DNA of 64,000 nt from Lachnospira pectinoschiza. GTDB taxonomy: Bacteria; Bacillota; Clostridia; Lachnospirales; Lachnospiraceae. The notes beneath the pieces are model-generated. The model saw nothing but the letters and a program-made list of their open reading frames with translations, had not been told where the DNA came from and did not search any database. Numbering within the stretch: the stretch's first letter is position 1; the number at the start of each line of letters is the position of its first letter. Shown here in pieces: positions 7,659 to 17,222 of this stretch. Where the stretch lies: positions 620,001 to 684,000 of the forward strand of contig NZ_JAJCRR010000001.1 of assembly GCF_020564355.1 (NCBI RefSeq), written 5' to 3'. Made by a program: the position numbers and the translations under genes.

Positions 7659-8873
7659 ATGCCGGGCGTGTATACGGTAACACAGATGAATTCTTACATT
7701 AAGAATATGTTCCGGCAGGATTTTGTGCTGAGCAGGATTTCTGTGAAAGGTGAGGTTTCAAACTGTAAGTATCACACTTCCGGGCATATTTACTTTTCCT
7801 TAAAGGACGGGCAGGGCATGATGTCTGCAATTATGTTTGCGGGCAGTGCCAAAAACTTAGAGTTCCGGTTAGAGAACGGCATGCAGGTGATTGTAAGCGG
7901 CAGAATTGACGTTTACGAGCGGGACGGAAAATACCAGCTGTATGCCAATGCCATTGAAGTGGACGGACAGGGCGATTTATATAAACAATTTGAAGCGTTA
8001 AAGAAAAGCTATGAAGAAATGGGATATTTCAGCCCGGAATATAAACGTCCTATTCCTTCATTTTCACGAAGAATCGGTATTGTAACGGCGGCAACAGGGG
8101 CGGCGGTGCATGATATTATGAATATTTCATACCGCAGAAATCCGTATGTGGCGCTGTATCTGTACCCGGCACTGGTGCAGGGAGAGCAGGCGGCAGAAAG
8201 CATTGCGGAAGGTATCCGTACACTCGATGAAAAGAATCTGGATGTATTGATTGTCGGCAGAGGCGGCGGTTCCATGGAAGACTTGTGGGCATTTAACGAA
8301 GAGCCGGTGATTGAAGCAGTTTTTGCGGCAAAGACACCGGTGATTTCCGCGGTTGGACATGAAACTGATTTTACCATTACCGATTTTGTGGCGGACTTAC
8401 GCGCACCGACGCCATCTGCGGCAGCAGAGCTGGCAGTCTGTGATATTTCTGCAATAGAAGCGCAGATTGCAGCATATGAAAAGGCATTGTATACGGCGGC
8501 AGTGCGTAAGATTTCAGACAGTAAAAATGTACTGGAAAACTACAGGCTCCGGCTGGCTGTTTTTAACCCGGTGAGCAGGATTGAGGATGGACGGCAGTAT
8601 ACCATGCAGGCAGAAGAACGGCTGGAGAAGGCACTGTATCAGGTGCTTGCGGCAAAGCGGCATCAGATGGAACTGCTTGCAGCACGCTTAAACGGTGTTT
8701 CCCCGCTTGCAAAGCTGGGACAGGGATATGCGTATGTATCCGCAGAGGACGGAACGAGAATCAGAAGCACCGCGGATGTGGCGGAAAAGTCCCTGATGAA
8801 AATTTATTTAAAAGACGGATATGTAAAGGCACAGGCATTGGAGGTTACGCATGGCAAAGGCACAGACGCTTGA
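7659..8873 (+). CDS. xseA: Exodeoxyribonuclease VII large subunit
   Basis: 404 residues, ATG behind AAAGGAG. The N-terminal OB-fold (about 20-100, HIYFSLKDGQGMMSAIMF) is followed by the catalytic domain with RIGIVTAATGAAVHDI and VGRGGGSMEDLWAFNEE, then a helical C-terminus ending with the QGYAYV motif. With XseB it degrades single-stranded DNA. The 3' end overlaps xseB by 23 bp. Confidence 0.97.
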   Translation: MPGVYTVTQMNSYIKNMFRQDFVLSRISVKGEVSNCKYHTSGHIYFSLKDGQGMMSAIMFAGSAKNLEFRLENGMQVIVSGRIDVYERDGKYQLYANAIEVDGQGDLYKQFEALKKSYEEMGYFSPEYKRPIPSFSRRIGIVTAATGAAVHDIMNISYRRNPYVALYLYPALVQGEQAAESIAEGIRTLDEKNLDVLIVGRGGGSMEDLWAFNEEPVIEAVFAAKTPVISAVGHETDFTITDFVADLRAPTPSAAAELAVCDISAIEAQIAAYEKALYTAAVRKISDSKNVLENYRLRLAVFNPVSRIEDGRQYTMQAEERLEKALYQVLAAKRHQMELLAARLNGVSPLAKLGQGYAYVSAEDGTRIRSTADVAEKSLMKIYLKDGYVKAQALEVTHGKGTDA

Positions 8874-9060
8874 ACAGTCATTTGAAAAGCTCGAACAGAT
8901 TATAGGAAATCTTGAAAACGGGGATGTTTCGTTAGAGGATTCTTTCAAATTATATAATGAAGGCATGAAATTGATTCAGAACTGCAATCAGCAGCTGGAC
9001 AAGGTGGAAAAAAAGATTGTGGTACTCAATCAAAAAGAGGGTGACGAAGATGAATTTTAA
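8851..9060 (+). CDS. xseB: Exodeoxyribonuclease VII small subunit
   Basis: 69 residues, the usual size. The family core SFEKLEQIIGNLENGD followed by SLEDSFKLYNEGMKL is intact. XseB subunits coat the long helix of XseA. The start overlaps xseA by 23 bp and its end overlaps ispA by 11 bp, so the three genes are translationally coupled. Confidence 0.95.
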   Translation: MAKAQTLEQSFEKLEQIIGNLENGDVSLEDSFKLYNEGMKLIQNCNQQLDKVEKKIVVLNQKEGDEDEF

Positions 9061-9946
9061 TGAGGAATTAAAGCAGCGTGTAGAGCAGATTAATGCCCTG
9101 CTTGCGGCAAAGCTCCCGGCAGAAGAAGGGATGCAGCAGCGCGTGGCGGAGGCGATGAATTACAGTGTCAATGCGGGCGGAAAAAGACTGCGCCCGATGC
9201 TTCTTTTGGAGGTGTACAGACTGCTTGGCGGAACGGATGAAAAAATTACAGAACCGTTTATGGCAGCGCTGGAATGTATTCATACGTATTCACTGGTGCA
9301 TGATGATTTACCGGCAATGGACAATGACGATTACCGCCGCGGCAAATTAACAACCCATAAAAAATTCGGGGAAGACTTTGGTGTGCTGGCGGGAGACGGA
9401 TTGCTTAATTACGCGTATGAACTGTTGTTTAACGGCATTTCAGAAGTGACGGAACCAGACGATTTAATCGGATGTGTAAAGGCGGCAAAGGTGATTGCAT
9501 ACAAGGCAGGCATTTACGGCATGGTCGGCGGCCAGTCACTGGATGTGTGGCTGACGGACAAGCCGATGAATGAAGCACAGCTTGAATTCATCTTTAATCT
9601 AAAGACCGGAGCGCTCATTGAAGCAGCATTTATGGCGGGAGCAATTCTTGCCGGGGCAGATGACCGGACGGTTGAAAAAATGGAAAAAGCCGGCAATCTG
9701 ATCGGCGTGGCATTCCAGATTCAGGATGATATTTTAGATGTCACAAGCACGCAGGAAGTCCTCGGAAAACCGGTATTAAGTGATGAAAAAAATCATAAAA
9801 CGACATATGTCACATTATACGGAATGGAAAAAGCCGAAAAAGATGTGATAGAGATGTCAAATGAAGCACTGCGTCTGATTGAAGAAACCGGGGAAAATGA
9901 ATTTTTAGATGAACTTGTGCGCAGACTGATTCACAGAGAAAAATAA
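9050..9946 (+). CDS. ispA: Farnesyl/geranyl diphosphate synthase (short-chain polyprenyl synthetase)
   Basis: 298 residues from the ATG at 9050, preferred over an upstream in-frame codon at 9017 because GAGGGTGA sits just before it and the protein then starts MNFNEELK like its family. The two aspartate-rich motifs are present: DDLPAMDND (about 85-93) and DDILD (about 226-230), along with GGKRLRP. The enzyme condenses isopentenyl diphosphate with dimethylallyl or geranyl diphosphate. The pairing with dxs, next in the operon, places isoprenoid precursor supply and use together. Confidence 0.95.
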   Translation: MNFNEELKQRVEQINALLAAKLPAEEGMQQRVAEAMNYSVNAGGKRLRPMLLLEVYRLLGGTDEKITEPFMAALECIHTYSLVHDDLPAMDNDDYRRGKLTTHKKFGEDFGVLAGDGLLNYAYELLFNGISEVTEPDDLIGCVKAAKVIAYKAGIYGMVGGQSLDVWLTDKPMNEAQLEFIFNLKTGALIEAAFMAGAILAGADDRTVEKMEKAGNLIGVAFQIQDDILDVTSTQEVLGKPVLSDEKNHKTTYVTLYGMEKAEKDVIEMSNEALRLIEETGENEFLDELVRRLIHREK

Positions 9947-9972
9947 GCTGTTTGGTGACAGCGGAGGTTCGT

Positions 9973-11844
9973 ATGATACTTGAAAAGATTAACAAGCCCA
10001 ATGATATTAAGGCACTTGACCCGATTGAATATAACCAGCTGGCAGATGAAATCCGGCAGTTTCTGATTGAAAATATCAGTAAAACGGGCGGACATCTGGC
10101 ATCCAATCTGGGTGTTGTTGAATTGACGATGGCACTGCATCTGGTATTTAATCTTCCACAGGATAAATTAATCTGGGACGTGGGACATCAGGCATATACC
10201 CATAAAATTTTAACGGGCAGAAAAAATCAGTTTGACCAGCTGCGTAAATTCGGCGGCATGAGCGGATTTCCAAAGCGCAATGAAAGTCATTACGATGCAT
10301 TTGATACGGGACACAGTTCGACTTCAATTTCAGCGGGACTGGGATATGTCAGCGCCCGCGATATCAAAAAAGAGCATTACAGCGTGATTTCTGTTATCGG
10401 TGACGGCGCTTTGACCGGCGGCATGGCATATGAAGCGTTAAATAACGCATCACAGGTAAAGGGAAACTTTATTATTGTGTTAAATGATAACAATATGTCA
10501 ATTTCCAAAAATGTCGGCGGGGTATCCAAAATGCTTGGTGAAATCCGTGCTTCCAACTCCTATTATGATTTAAAGGAAGGGGTTACCAACACATTGTATA
10601 AGATGCCTATGGGCAGTGTGATTGTGGACAAGATTAAAAAGACAAAAAGCAATATTAAGCAGCTTATTGTTCCCAATCAGATGTTTGAAGGCATGGGCAT
10701 TACCTATTTAGGTCCGGTAGATGGTCATGATATTGAAAAACTGATAAAAATTTTTAAGGTGGCTAAGCGGATTGACCATGCCGTGCTGGTACATGTGGTG
10801 ACCCAGAAAGGCCACGGATACAGACCAGCGGAGCGTAATCCGAGCAAATATCACGGTATTGCACCGTTTGATATTAAGACCGGAAATGTGTTAAAAAACG
10901 AGAATGGCAAAAGTTATTCGGAAGTTTTTTCAGAGGCGGTCTGTAAGCTGGCAAAGAAGGATGCAAAGATTGCGGCAATTACGGCGGCGATGCCGGACGG
11001 AACGGGTCTTGCCAAGTTTTCACGGTGGTATCCGGAACGCTTTTTTGATGTAGGCATTGCGGAGGCACATGCCGTTACATTTTCGGCAGGACTGGCAGCA
11101 GGCGGTTTAAAGCCGGTATTTGCCGTGTATTCATCTTTTCTGCAGCGTGCCTATGACCAGATATTACACGATGTCTGTATCCAGCAGTTACACGTGGTCT
11201 TTGCAATTGACCGCGCAGGACTGGTAGGCAGTGATGGAGAAACCCATCAGGGAATATTTGACTTGTCGTATCTGTCAAATATTCCGAATATGACAGTGTT
11301 TGCACCGAAAAACGCGTGGGAGCTGGAAGTGGGACTTGAATTCGGACTGGAAGAATATAATGGTCCGTTTGCGCTCAGATATCCGCGTGGAACAGCGGTG
11401 ACGGCATTTGAAGAATTTAAGCAGCCGATTGTATATGGTGAAGCAGAAGTGATGTATTATGAAAAAGATATTGCCCTGCTTGCGGTCGGCAGCATGGTGG
11501 AAACAGCAGACATTGTACGGAAAAATTTAAAAGCACAGGGGTACTCTGTCACGCTGATTAATGCACGTTTTGTAAAGCCGATTGACGAATCGGCGGTATT
11601 TAAATGCGGCAGGGAACACAATCTGATTGTAACCATGGAAGAAAATGTGATTTCCGGCGGGTTCGGTGAGAGTGTCTGTCAGCTGGTTTCAGATTTACAG
11701 TTACCGGTGCGGGTGTTAAACATTTCACTGCCTGATGATTACATTGAGCATGGCAGCGTTGATATTTTACGCTGTGAAGCCGGAATTGATGCGGAAACCG
11801 TAACGGAACGCATTATTTCATTTTATGAAAATATCGTACTTTAG
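9973..11844 (+). CDS. dxs: 1-deoxy-D-xylulose-5-phosphate synthase
   Basis: 623 residues from the ATG at 9973, which has GGAGG 5 bp upstream; an in-frame TTG at 9952 is less likely. The thiamine diphosphate motif GDGALTGGMAYEALNNA with downstream NDNNMSIS is complete, and the transketolase-like central and C-terminal domains are full length. It makes the first intermediate of the MEP pathway from pyruvate and glyceraldehyde 3-phosphate. It follows ispA by 26 bp and precedes tlyA by 12 bp. Confidence 0.96.
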   Translation: MILEKINKPNDIKALDPIEYNQLADEIRQFLIENISKTGGHLASNLGVVELTMALHLVFNLPQDKLIWDVGHQAYTHKILTGRKNQFDQLRKFGGMSGFPKRNESHYDAFDTGHSSTSISAGLGYVSARDIKKEHYSVISVIGDGALTGGMAYEALNNASQVKGNFIIVLNDNNMSISKNVGGVSKMLGEIRASNSYYDLKEGVTNTLYKMPMGSVIVDKIKKTKSNIKQLIVPNQMFEGMGITYLGPVDGHDIEKLIKIFKVAKRIDHAVLVHVVTQKGHGYRPAERNPSKYHGIAPFDIKTGNVLKNENGKSYSEVFSEAVCKLAKKDAKIAAITAAMPDGTGLAKFSRWYPERFFDVGIAEAHAVTFSAGLAAGGLKPVFAVYSSFLQRAYDQILHDVCIQQLHVVFAIDRAGLVGSDGETHQGIFDLSYLSNIPNMTVFAPKNAWELEVGLEFGLEEYNGPFALRYPRGTAVTAFEEFKQPIVYGEAEVMYYEKDIALLAVGSMVETADIVRKNLKAQGYSVTLINARFVKPIDESAVFKCGREHNLIVTMEENVISGGFGESVCQLVSDLQLPVRVLNISLPDDYIEHGSVDILRCEAGIDAETVTERIISFYENIVL

Positions 11845-11856
11845 AATGGAGCAGAT

Positions 11857-12663
11857 ATGGCAAAAGAACGTTTGGATGTACTGCTGGTATCGCGGGGACT
11901 GGCAGAGTCAAGAGAAAAAGCAAAAGCAATTATTATGTCAGGAAATGTCTATGTAGACGGTCAGAAAGAAGACAAGGCAGGCTCGAATTTTCCTGCGGAA
12001 GCCGTGATAGAGGTCCGAGGCAATACATTAAAATACGTAAGCCGCGGTGGCTTAAAATTAGAAAAAGCAATGGAAAATTTCGATGTGACACTGGCGGGGA
12101 AAATCTGCATGGACGTCGGTTCTTCCACGGGCGGATTTACGGACTGTATGTTACAGAACGGTGCAGTCAAAGTCTATGCGGTTGATGTGGGACACGGACA
12201 GCTTGCATGGAAACTGCGCAATGATGAACGTGTGGTCTGCATGGAAAAGACAAATATCCGCTATGTGACACCGGAAGACGTTGCAGATAAAATCAATTTT
12301 TCAAGCATTGACGTATCCTTTATTTCACTGACTAAGGTTTTAGGACCGGTTAAGGAACTTTTGTCCGATGACGGACAAATTGTCTGTCTGATTAAGCCAC
12401 AGTTTGAAGCAGGCAGGGAAAAAGTCGGCAAGCATGGTGTGGTACGTGACAGTGCAGTGCATCTGGAAGTGATTGAAAAAGTGATTGATTTTGCAATATC
12501 AATTGGATTTGAAGTGCTCAATCTCGAATTTTCACCGGTAAAAGGACCGGAGGGGAATATTGAATATCTGCTGCATCTGCAGAAACATACAGAGGGCAGT
12601 TATCCGGACGTTCCGTTTGAAGCGGCACAGGTTGTAGAAAAAGCACATGCGGCACTCGATTAA
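11857..12663 (+). CDS. tlyA: TlyA-family rRNA (cytidine-2'-O)-methyltransferase
   Basis: 268 residues. An N-terminal S4 RNA-binding domain (about 3-60, RLDVLLVSRGLAESREKAKAII) is joined to an FtsJ-like methyltransferase domain with DVGSSTGGFTDCML as the SAM-binding loop and DVSFISL downstream. In characterised relatives it methylates ribose 2'-O of rRNA; older annotations call it haemolysin. The AATGGAG motif precedes the ATG. It lies in the usual dxs-tlyA-nadK-argR-recN order. Confidence 0.94.
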   Translation: MAKERLDVLLVSRGLAESREKAKAIIMSGNVYVDGQKEDKAGSNFPAEAVIEVRGNTLKYVSRGGLKLEKAMENFDVTLAGKICMDVGSSTGGFTDCMLQNGAVKVYAVDVGHGQLAWKLRNDERVVCMEKTNIRYVTPEDVADKINFSSIDVSFISLTKVLGPVKELLSDDGQIVCLIKPQFEAGREKVGKHGVVRDSAVHLEVIEKVIDFAISIGFEVLNLEFSPVKGPEGNIEYLLHLQKHTEGSYPDVPFEAAQVVEKAHAALD

Positions 12664-12689
12664 GAAACACTGGAGGCGCAGATACGCTG

Positions 12690-13541
12690 ATGAAGAAGTT
12701 TTATATTATTACAAATAAGGCTAAAGATGCAGATTACAGTTTTACAAAAGAAATTGAACAGTATCTGCAAAAAAACGGTGCGGTCTGTCTAAGCAGCAAT
12801 CAGGAGCAGACCGGCGGCGATACGGATTACCGCTATACCGATGCAAGGCAGATTCCGACAGATACAGAGTGTATTATTGTACTTGGCGGGGACGGAACGC
12901 TGATTCAGGCAGCAAGAGATGTCAATAAAACCAATATTCCGCTGCTTGGCGTGAATATCGGGACACTCGGGTATCTGACCGATGCCGACAGAAGCACCGT
13001 ATATGAAGCACTGAACTGCTGTATGCAGGATACTTATGAAATTGATACGCGCATGATGCTTTCAGGAACAATTTACCGCGACGGTGAACCGGTTTTTGAA
13101 AATACGGCATTAAACGATATTGTAATCAGCCGGTGCGGGACACTGCGTGTCATAGATTTTGATGTACACGTAAACGGCGAATATTTAAATTCCTACAGTG
13201 CAGACGGTGTAATTGTATCCACGGCAACAGGTTCCACAGCATACAGTCTGTCAGCGGGTGGTCCGATTATCCAGCCGAATGCACAGATGATGATGATTAC
13301 ACCGATTTGTCCGCATACATTAAACCAGCGCAGCATTATATTCGGCGCGGAAGATGAAATTGTGATTGAAATGAGTGACAATAAGCGCCTTGCAGAAGAG
13401 CGGATTGCTACATTTGACGGGGAAATATCCCGCAAAGTAATAACCGGGGACAGGATTGTGGTACGCAGGTCAGAGAAGGTATCGCAGTTTATCAAGACCA
13501 ACAAATTAAGTTTTTTACAGCGTATCCGCAATAAAATGTAA
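12690..13541 (+). CDS. nadK: NAD kinase
   Basis: 283 residues, ATG at 12690 behind TGGAGG. The NAD kinase signature GGDGT (in VLGGDGTLIQ, about 70-76), the NDIVISR segment, and the STATGSTAYSLSAGGPI motif are all present. It phosphorylates NAD to NADP in the cytoplasm. It is placed between tlyA and argR as in many Firmicutes. Confidence 0.96.
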   Translation: MKKFYIITNKAKDADYSFTKEIEQYLQKNGAVCLSSNQEQTGGDTDYRYTDARQIPTDTECIIVLGGDGTLIQAARDVNKTNIPLLGVNIGTLGYLTDADRSTVYEALNCCMQDTYEIDTRMMLSGTIYRDGEPVFENTALNDIVISRCGTLRVIDFDVHVNGEYLNSYSADGVIVSTATGSTAYSLSAGGPIIQPNAQMMMITPICPHTLNQRSIIFGAEDEIVIEMSDNKRLAEERIATFDGEISRKVITGDRIVVRRSEKVSQFIKTNKLSFLQRIRNKM

Positions 13542-13575
13542 AAAATGTATTTTGCGGCGGGAGGATGGAATAAGT

Positions 13576-14028
13576 ATGAAGTCGGAAAGACAAAATAAGA
13601 TTATTGAATTAATCACCAAAAACAGTATCGGAACACAGGAGGAACTTGCAGAAGCACTGAAACAGGCCGGTTTCAGCGTGACGCAGGCGACAGTTTCCAG
13701 GGATATCCGGGAACTGAATCTTACGAAGACGTCCATAGACGGCAAAAATCAGAAGTATGTTGTCTTTCAGGCAGACAGACAGCATATGAACGACAAATTT
13801 ATCCGGGTCTTAAAGGAAGGGTTTGTCGGTGCTGATATGGCACAGAATATTCTTGTTATCAAAACGGTTGCCGGAATGGCAATGGCAGTCTGTGCGGCAC
13901 TTGATGCAATGCAGTGGCATGAAATTGTCGGTACGATTGCAGGGGACGACACGATTATGTGTGCGGTGCGTACGGTTGATGATACCGTAAAATTAATGGA
14001 AAAATTGAAAAAAATAGTTCACTCCTGA
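13576..14028 (+). CDS. argR: Arginine repressor ArgR/AhrC
   Basis: 150 residues from the ATG at 13576 (a TTG at 13552 is in frame, but the family starts like MKSERQNKIIELI and the ribosome binding site GGGAGG fits the ATG). The N-terminal winged helix contains SVTQATVSRDIRELNL. The C-terminal oligomerisation and arginine-binding domain includes GTIAGDDTIM. It controls arginine synthesis and breakdown genes elsewhere in the genome. It is next to recN, as in Bacillus. Confidence 0.95.
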   Translation: MKSERQNKIIELITKNSIGTQEELAEALKQAGFSVTQATVSRDIRELNLTKTSIDGKNQKYVVFQADRQHMNDKFIRVLKEGFVGADMAQNILVIKTVAGMAMAVCAALDAMQWHEIVGTIAGDDTIMCAVRTVDDTVKLMEKLKKIVHS

Positions 14029-14046
14029 TAAAATATTTGTTATACT
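14018..14046 (+). promoter_or_regulatory. Possible SigA-type promoter for recN
   Basis: TTCACT at 14018-14023, 17 bp, TATACT at 14041-14046, starting within the last codons of argR. No LexA-like box was seen near it. The -35 match is modest. Confidence 0.45.
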
Positions 14047-14089
14047 AAAGAAAGCAAAACAGTAGGATACAATCCGCAGGGAGTGACAT

Positions 14090-15772
14090 ATGTTAGCAAA
14101 TTTACATGTAAAAAATCTGGCTTTGATTGAGGAAGCAGATATTAATTTTAAGGACGGATTAAACATTCTGACCGGTGAAACCGGTGCCGGTAAATCCATT
14201 ATTTTAGGGTCTGTCAATCTGGCACTGGGCGGAAAAGCAGTGTCGGATCTGATTCGCAGCGGTGCGGACTATGCACTGACGGAGCTGTCTTTTGACATTG
14301 AAAGCGAAGCGGTAAAAGAAAAGCTTACGGCATTCGGTGTCGAGGAATTAGAGGAAGGACAGCTCATTATTTCCAGAAAAATTACGCCCACCCGTTCCCA
14401 GATAAAGGTCAACGGTCAGACCTATACGCTCGGACAGGTGCGTGAAATGGCATCGTGGCTCATTGATATTCACGGTCAGCATGACAACCAGCTTTTGTTA
14501 AATGAAAGTCATCACATTGACATTCTGGATGCCTATGCAAAGGAGAGTCTTGCAGAGGTCAAAGCGGCATTAAAAGAGGTTTATGCGGCGTATGTAAAGC
14601 AGAAACAGGAATTGCAGGCACTTGATACGGACGAGGAAAGCAGAAACCGCGAGATTTCATTTATTGAATTTGAAGTATCCGAGATTGAGTCGGCGCAGTT
14701 ATCCGAAGGTGAAGATACACAGCTGGAAGCCGATTATCAGAAAATGCTGCACGCACAGAAGATTATGGAAGAAATGGCGGTTGTCGAGCAGAATCTCGTA
14801 TCGGGACAGGACAATGTCAGTGATAAGCTGGGACAGGCAGTGCGGGCATTAAACAGCGCGGCGGTATATGATGACCGGCTTAGCGGACTGTGTGCGACAC
14901 TGGCGGACGTGGAAAGTCTTTTATCCGATGCGGCACGCATGACGGCGGACTATGTGGAAGATGCGGCATTTGATGCGGAAACCTTTCAGCAGGTACAGCA
15001 AAGATTGGATTTTATCAATTCCTTGAAGATGAAGTACGGTCAGACCACCGCTGAGATTCTTGCCTATGCCGAAAGCAGAAAAGAACGGCTGGAGCAGCTG
15101 CAAAGCCATGATGAACTGATTGCAAAGTTAAAACGGGAACTGGCTGAAAAAGAAAAACGGCTTTCCGGTTTATCGGCACAGCTTTCGGATTTAAGAAAAG
15201 CGGCGGCGCAGAAGCTGTGCGCACAAATCCGTGCAGCATTACAGGACTTGAATTTTGCCGATGTGCGGTTTGAAGCGGTCTTTGAGCAGACGGGGCATTT
15301 TTCGGCAAACGGAACGGACAATATGTATTTTGTGATTGCAGCCAATCCGGGTGAAGCATTAAAGCCATTGTCAAAAGTGGCTTCCGGTGGTGAACTGTCC
15401 CGTATTATGCTGGCAATCCGTACCGTAACAGCCAATCAGGACGATATCGGCACGCTCATTTTTGATGAAATTGATGCCGGAATCAGTGGCAGAACGGCAC
15501 AGCGGGTTGCAGAAAAGTTATGCACGCTGTCGCAGAAACGACAGGTAATCTGCATTACGCATCTGCCACAGATTGCTGCAATGGCAGATGTGCATTTTAT
15601 GATTGAAAAAGCGGTGCAGGACAATAAAACAGTTACATCCATTTACCGGCTTTTGGATACGCAGTGCGTGGAAGAGCTGGCAAGGCTGCTTGGCGGCAGT
15701 ACCATTACGGAAGCGGTACGTGCCAATGCACAGGAATTGTGCCATCAGGCGGCAGCTTATAAAAATAAATAA
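14090..15772 (+). CDS. recN: DNA repair protein RecN
   Basis: 560 residues, ATG behind AGGGAG. An SMC-like ATPase: Walker A GETGAGKS (about 29-36), long coiled-coil arms in the middle, signature ASGGELSR and Walker B LIFDEIDAGISG near the C-terminus. It acts early at double-strand breaks. The end of the gene is followed by about 107 bp before spoIVB, whose last part resembles the tail of the dispersed repeat family. Confidence 0.96.
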   Translation: MLANLHVKNLALIEEADINFKDGLNILTGETGAGKSIILGSVNLALGGKAVSDLIRSGADYALTELSFDIESEAVKEKLTAFGVEELEEGQLIISRKITPTRSQIKVNGQTYTLGQVREMASWLIDIHGQHDNQLLLNESHHIDILDAYAKESLAEVKAALKEVYAAYVKQKQELQALDTDEESRNREISFIEFEVSEIESAQLSEGEDTQLEADYQKMLHAQKIMEEMAVVEQNLVSGQDNVSDKLGQAVRALNSAAVYDDRLSGLCATLADVESLLSDAARMTADYVEDAAFDAETFQQVQQRLDFINSLKMKYGQTTAEILAYAESRKERLEQLQSHDELIAKLKRELAEKEKRLSGLSAQLSDLRKAAAQKLCAQIRAALQDLNFADVRFEAVFEQTGHFSANGTDNMYFVIAANPGEALKPLSKVASGGELSRIMLAIRTVTANQDDIGTLIFDEIDAGISGRTAQRVAEKLCTLSQKRQVICITHLPQIAAMADVHFMIEKAVQDNKTVTSIYRLLDTQCVEELARLLGGSTITEAVRANAQELCHQAAAYKNK

Positions 15773-15879
15773 CCATAAAAAACCTATATTAGATTTTCAA
15801 ATACGGCAGATACTAAGATTAAACAGTTGAGGGCATTTGCTTCAACATCATTAATAATGCCTGTGGAATGGAGCTGCGT

Positions 15880-17103
15880 ATGAAAAAGAAAATTGTATAT
15901 AGGTTTTTTATATTTGTTCTGTTTTTTATTGTGTCGGCATCGGGAATGGGGATTTATGCCCATATGGTTGCAAAGCAGCTGCCCGGAGAAATATATTTAC
16001 AGAATAACCGTATCACCACACTGCAGCTGGGGCTTCCGGTTACGGCGGAAAATGATACGCAGAAAGTGAATCTTAGCAGACCGGCGGCATTTGCAGCGGA
16101 TCAGACCGGCAGTTATCCCATGCAGATTAAACTGTTCGGTGTCTTTGATATCCGGACAGTTGATGTCAATGTTGTTGAACCGGATTATGTATATCCGTGC
16201 GGTTTCCAGATAGGGTTATATTTAAAGACAGACGGTGTGCTTGCGGTGAATACGCAGAGTATTACCGATATTTACGGAAATGAAGTCAATCCATGTGAAA
16301 ATATTATCCGTCAGGGGGATTACATTTTAGCGGTAAATGCAGAAAAGGTATCTTCAAAAGGCACACTGGCTGAAGCGGTCAAAAAATGCGGCGGTACAGA
16401 GGTTGTTTTTACGATACTGCGCAATGGACAGCAGTTTGACGTCAGCGTGACACCGGTCATGGACGAGAGTGGAAATTATAAAATCGGTCTTTGGGTAAAA
16501 GATGATGCACAGGGAATCGGAACGATGACATACATTGACAGCTCAGGTGGATTCGGTGCATTAGGACACGGTATCAGTGATGAAACGACAGCAGGACTTT
16601 TGACGATTCATGACGGAAGGCTTTATAAAACGAAAATCGTTTCAATTATAAAAGGAACAGAAGGTACGCCGGGCGAATTTATCGGAACGATAAATTATCA
16701 GGAAAAGAATTTTCTGGGCAGTATCAGAAAAAATACGGTCAGTGGCATTTTTGGCACGTTGGACAAAAATCTGGCAGAGGAGTATGAACTGGAATATATG
16801 CAGGTCGGTTACAGCCATGAGGTAGAGAAAGGAAAGGCGTATATCCGTATGTATACAGATAATTCCTATCAGGATTATCAAATTGAAATTGACCATATCA
16901 GTTATGGCGGTCAGAAAAATCTGACATTTACCGTCAAATCTCCGGAACTTCTGGCAATGACAAATGGGATTGTACAGGGGATGTCCGGTTCGCCAATCCT
17001 GCAAAACGGAAAATTTGTCGGCGCAGTGACCCATGTTTTTATCGACAATCCGACAAAAGGGTACGGAATTTTTGCTGAAACAATGCTAAAAGAGGGAAAA
17101 TAA
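15880..17103 (+). CDS. spoIVB: SpoIVB serine peptidase
   Basis: 407 residues from the ATG at 15880 with GGAG 7 bp upstream (an ATG 12 bp earlier is inside the AATGGAG box). One N-terminal membrane segment (about 5-25), a PDZ domain (about 105-195, around RQGDYILAVNAEKV), then an S55 peptidase domain with the catalytic His in GALGHGISD and Ser in GMSGSPILQ. In Bacillus it is secreted from the forespore and cuts SpoIVFA to activate SigK. It is directly upstream of spo0A, the conserved arrangement in endospore formers. Confidence 0.95.
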   Translation: MKKKIVYRFFIFVLFFIVSASGMGIYAHMVAKQLPGEIYLQNNRITTLQLGLPVTAENDTQKVNLSRPAAFAADQTGSYPMQIKLFGVFDIRTVDVNVVEPDYVYPCGFQIGLYLKTDGVLAVNTQSITDIYGNEVNPCENIIRQGDYILAVNAEKVSSKGTLAEAVKKCGGTEVVFTILRNGQQFDVSVTPVMDESGNYKIGLWVKDDAQGIGTMTYIDSSGGFGALGHGISDETTAGLLTIHDGRLYKTKIVSIIKGTEGTPGEFIGTINYQEKNFLGSIRKNTVSGIFGTLDKNLAEEYELEYMQVGYSHEVEKGKAYIRMYTDNSYQDYQIEIDHISYGGQKNLTFTVKSPELLAMTNGIVQGMSGSPILQNGKFVGAVTHVFIDNPTKGYGIFAETMLKEGK

Positions 17104-17112
17104 AAACTGTTT

Positions 17113-17139
17113 TGTCGAAAAATGTCGAAAAACGCGAAA
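17113..17139 (+). promoter_or_regulatory. Spo0A boxes upstream of spo0A
   Basis: Two exact TGTCGAA boxes at 17113-17119 and 17123-17129 lie 10 bp apart, with a third weaker copy (ACGCGAA) 10 bp further on at 17133-17139. The consensus Spo0A box is TGNCGAA. A fourth near-match, TGTCGCA at 17159-17165, lies inside the promoter spacer. This implies direct autoregulation. Confidence 0.8.
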
Positions 17140-17147
17140 ATATAGGA

Positions 17148-17176
17148 TTGCCAATTTTTGTCGCAGAAGATATAAT
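17148..17176 (+). promoter_or_regulatory. spo0A promoter, SigA type
   Basis: TTGCCA at 17148-17153, 17 bp, TATAAT at 17171-17176, starting near 17183. A SigH-like element (AGGATT at 17144) overlaps it, which could give the vegetative plus sporulation control known in Bacillus; that second reading is weaker. Three Spo0A boxes lie just upstream. Confidence 0.7.
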
Positions 17177-17222
17177 CAGTTTTTGTAAGGGGAATGAGAA
17201 AAATCTTATGGAGGGGAAATGA

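Noticed and set aside
15773..15868. A possible further copy of the dispersed element before spoIVB
   Set aside because: Only GGCATT...AATGCCTGTGGAATGGAG at the end matches; the other modules are missing, so it was not counted.
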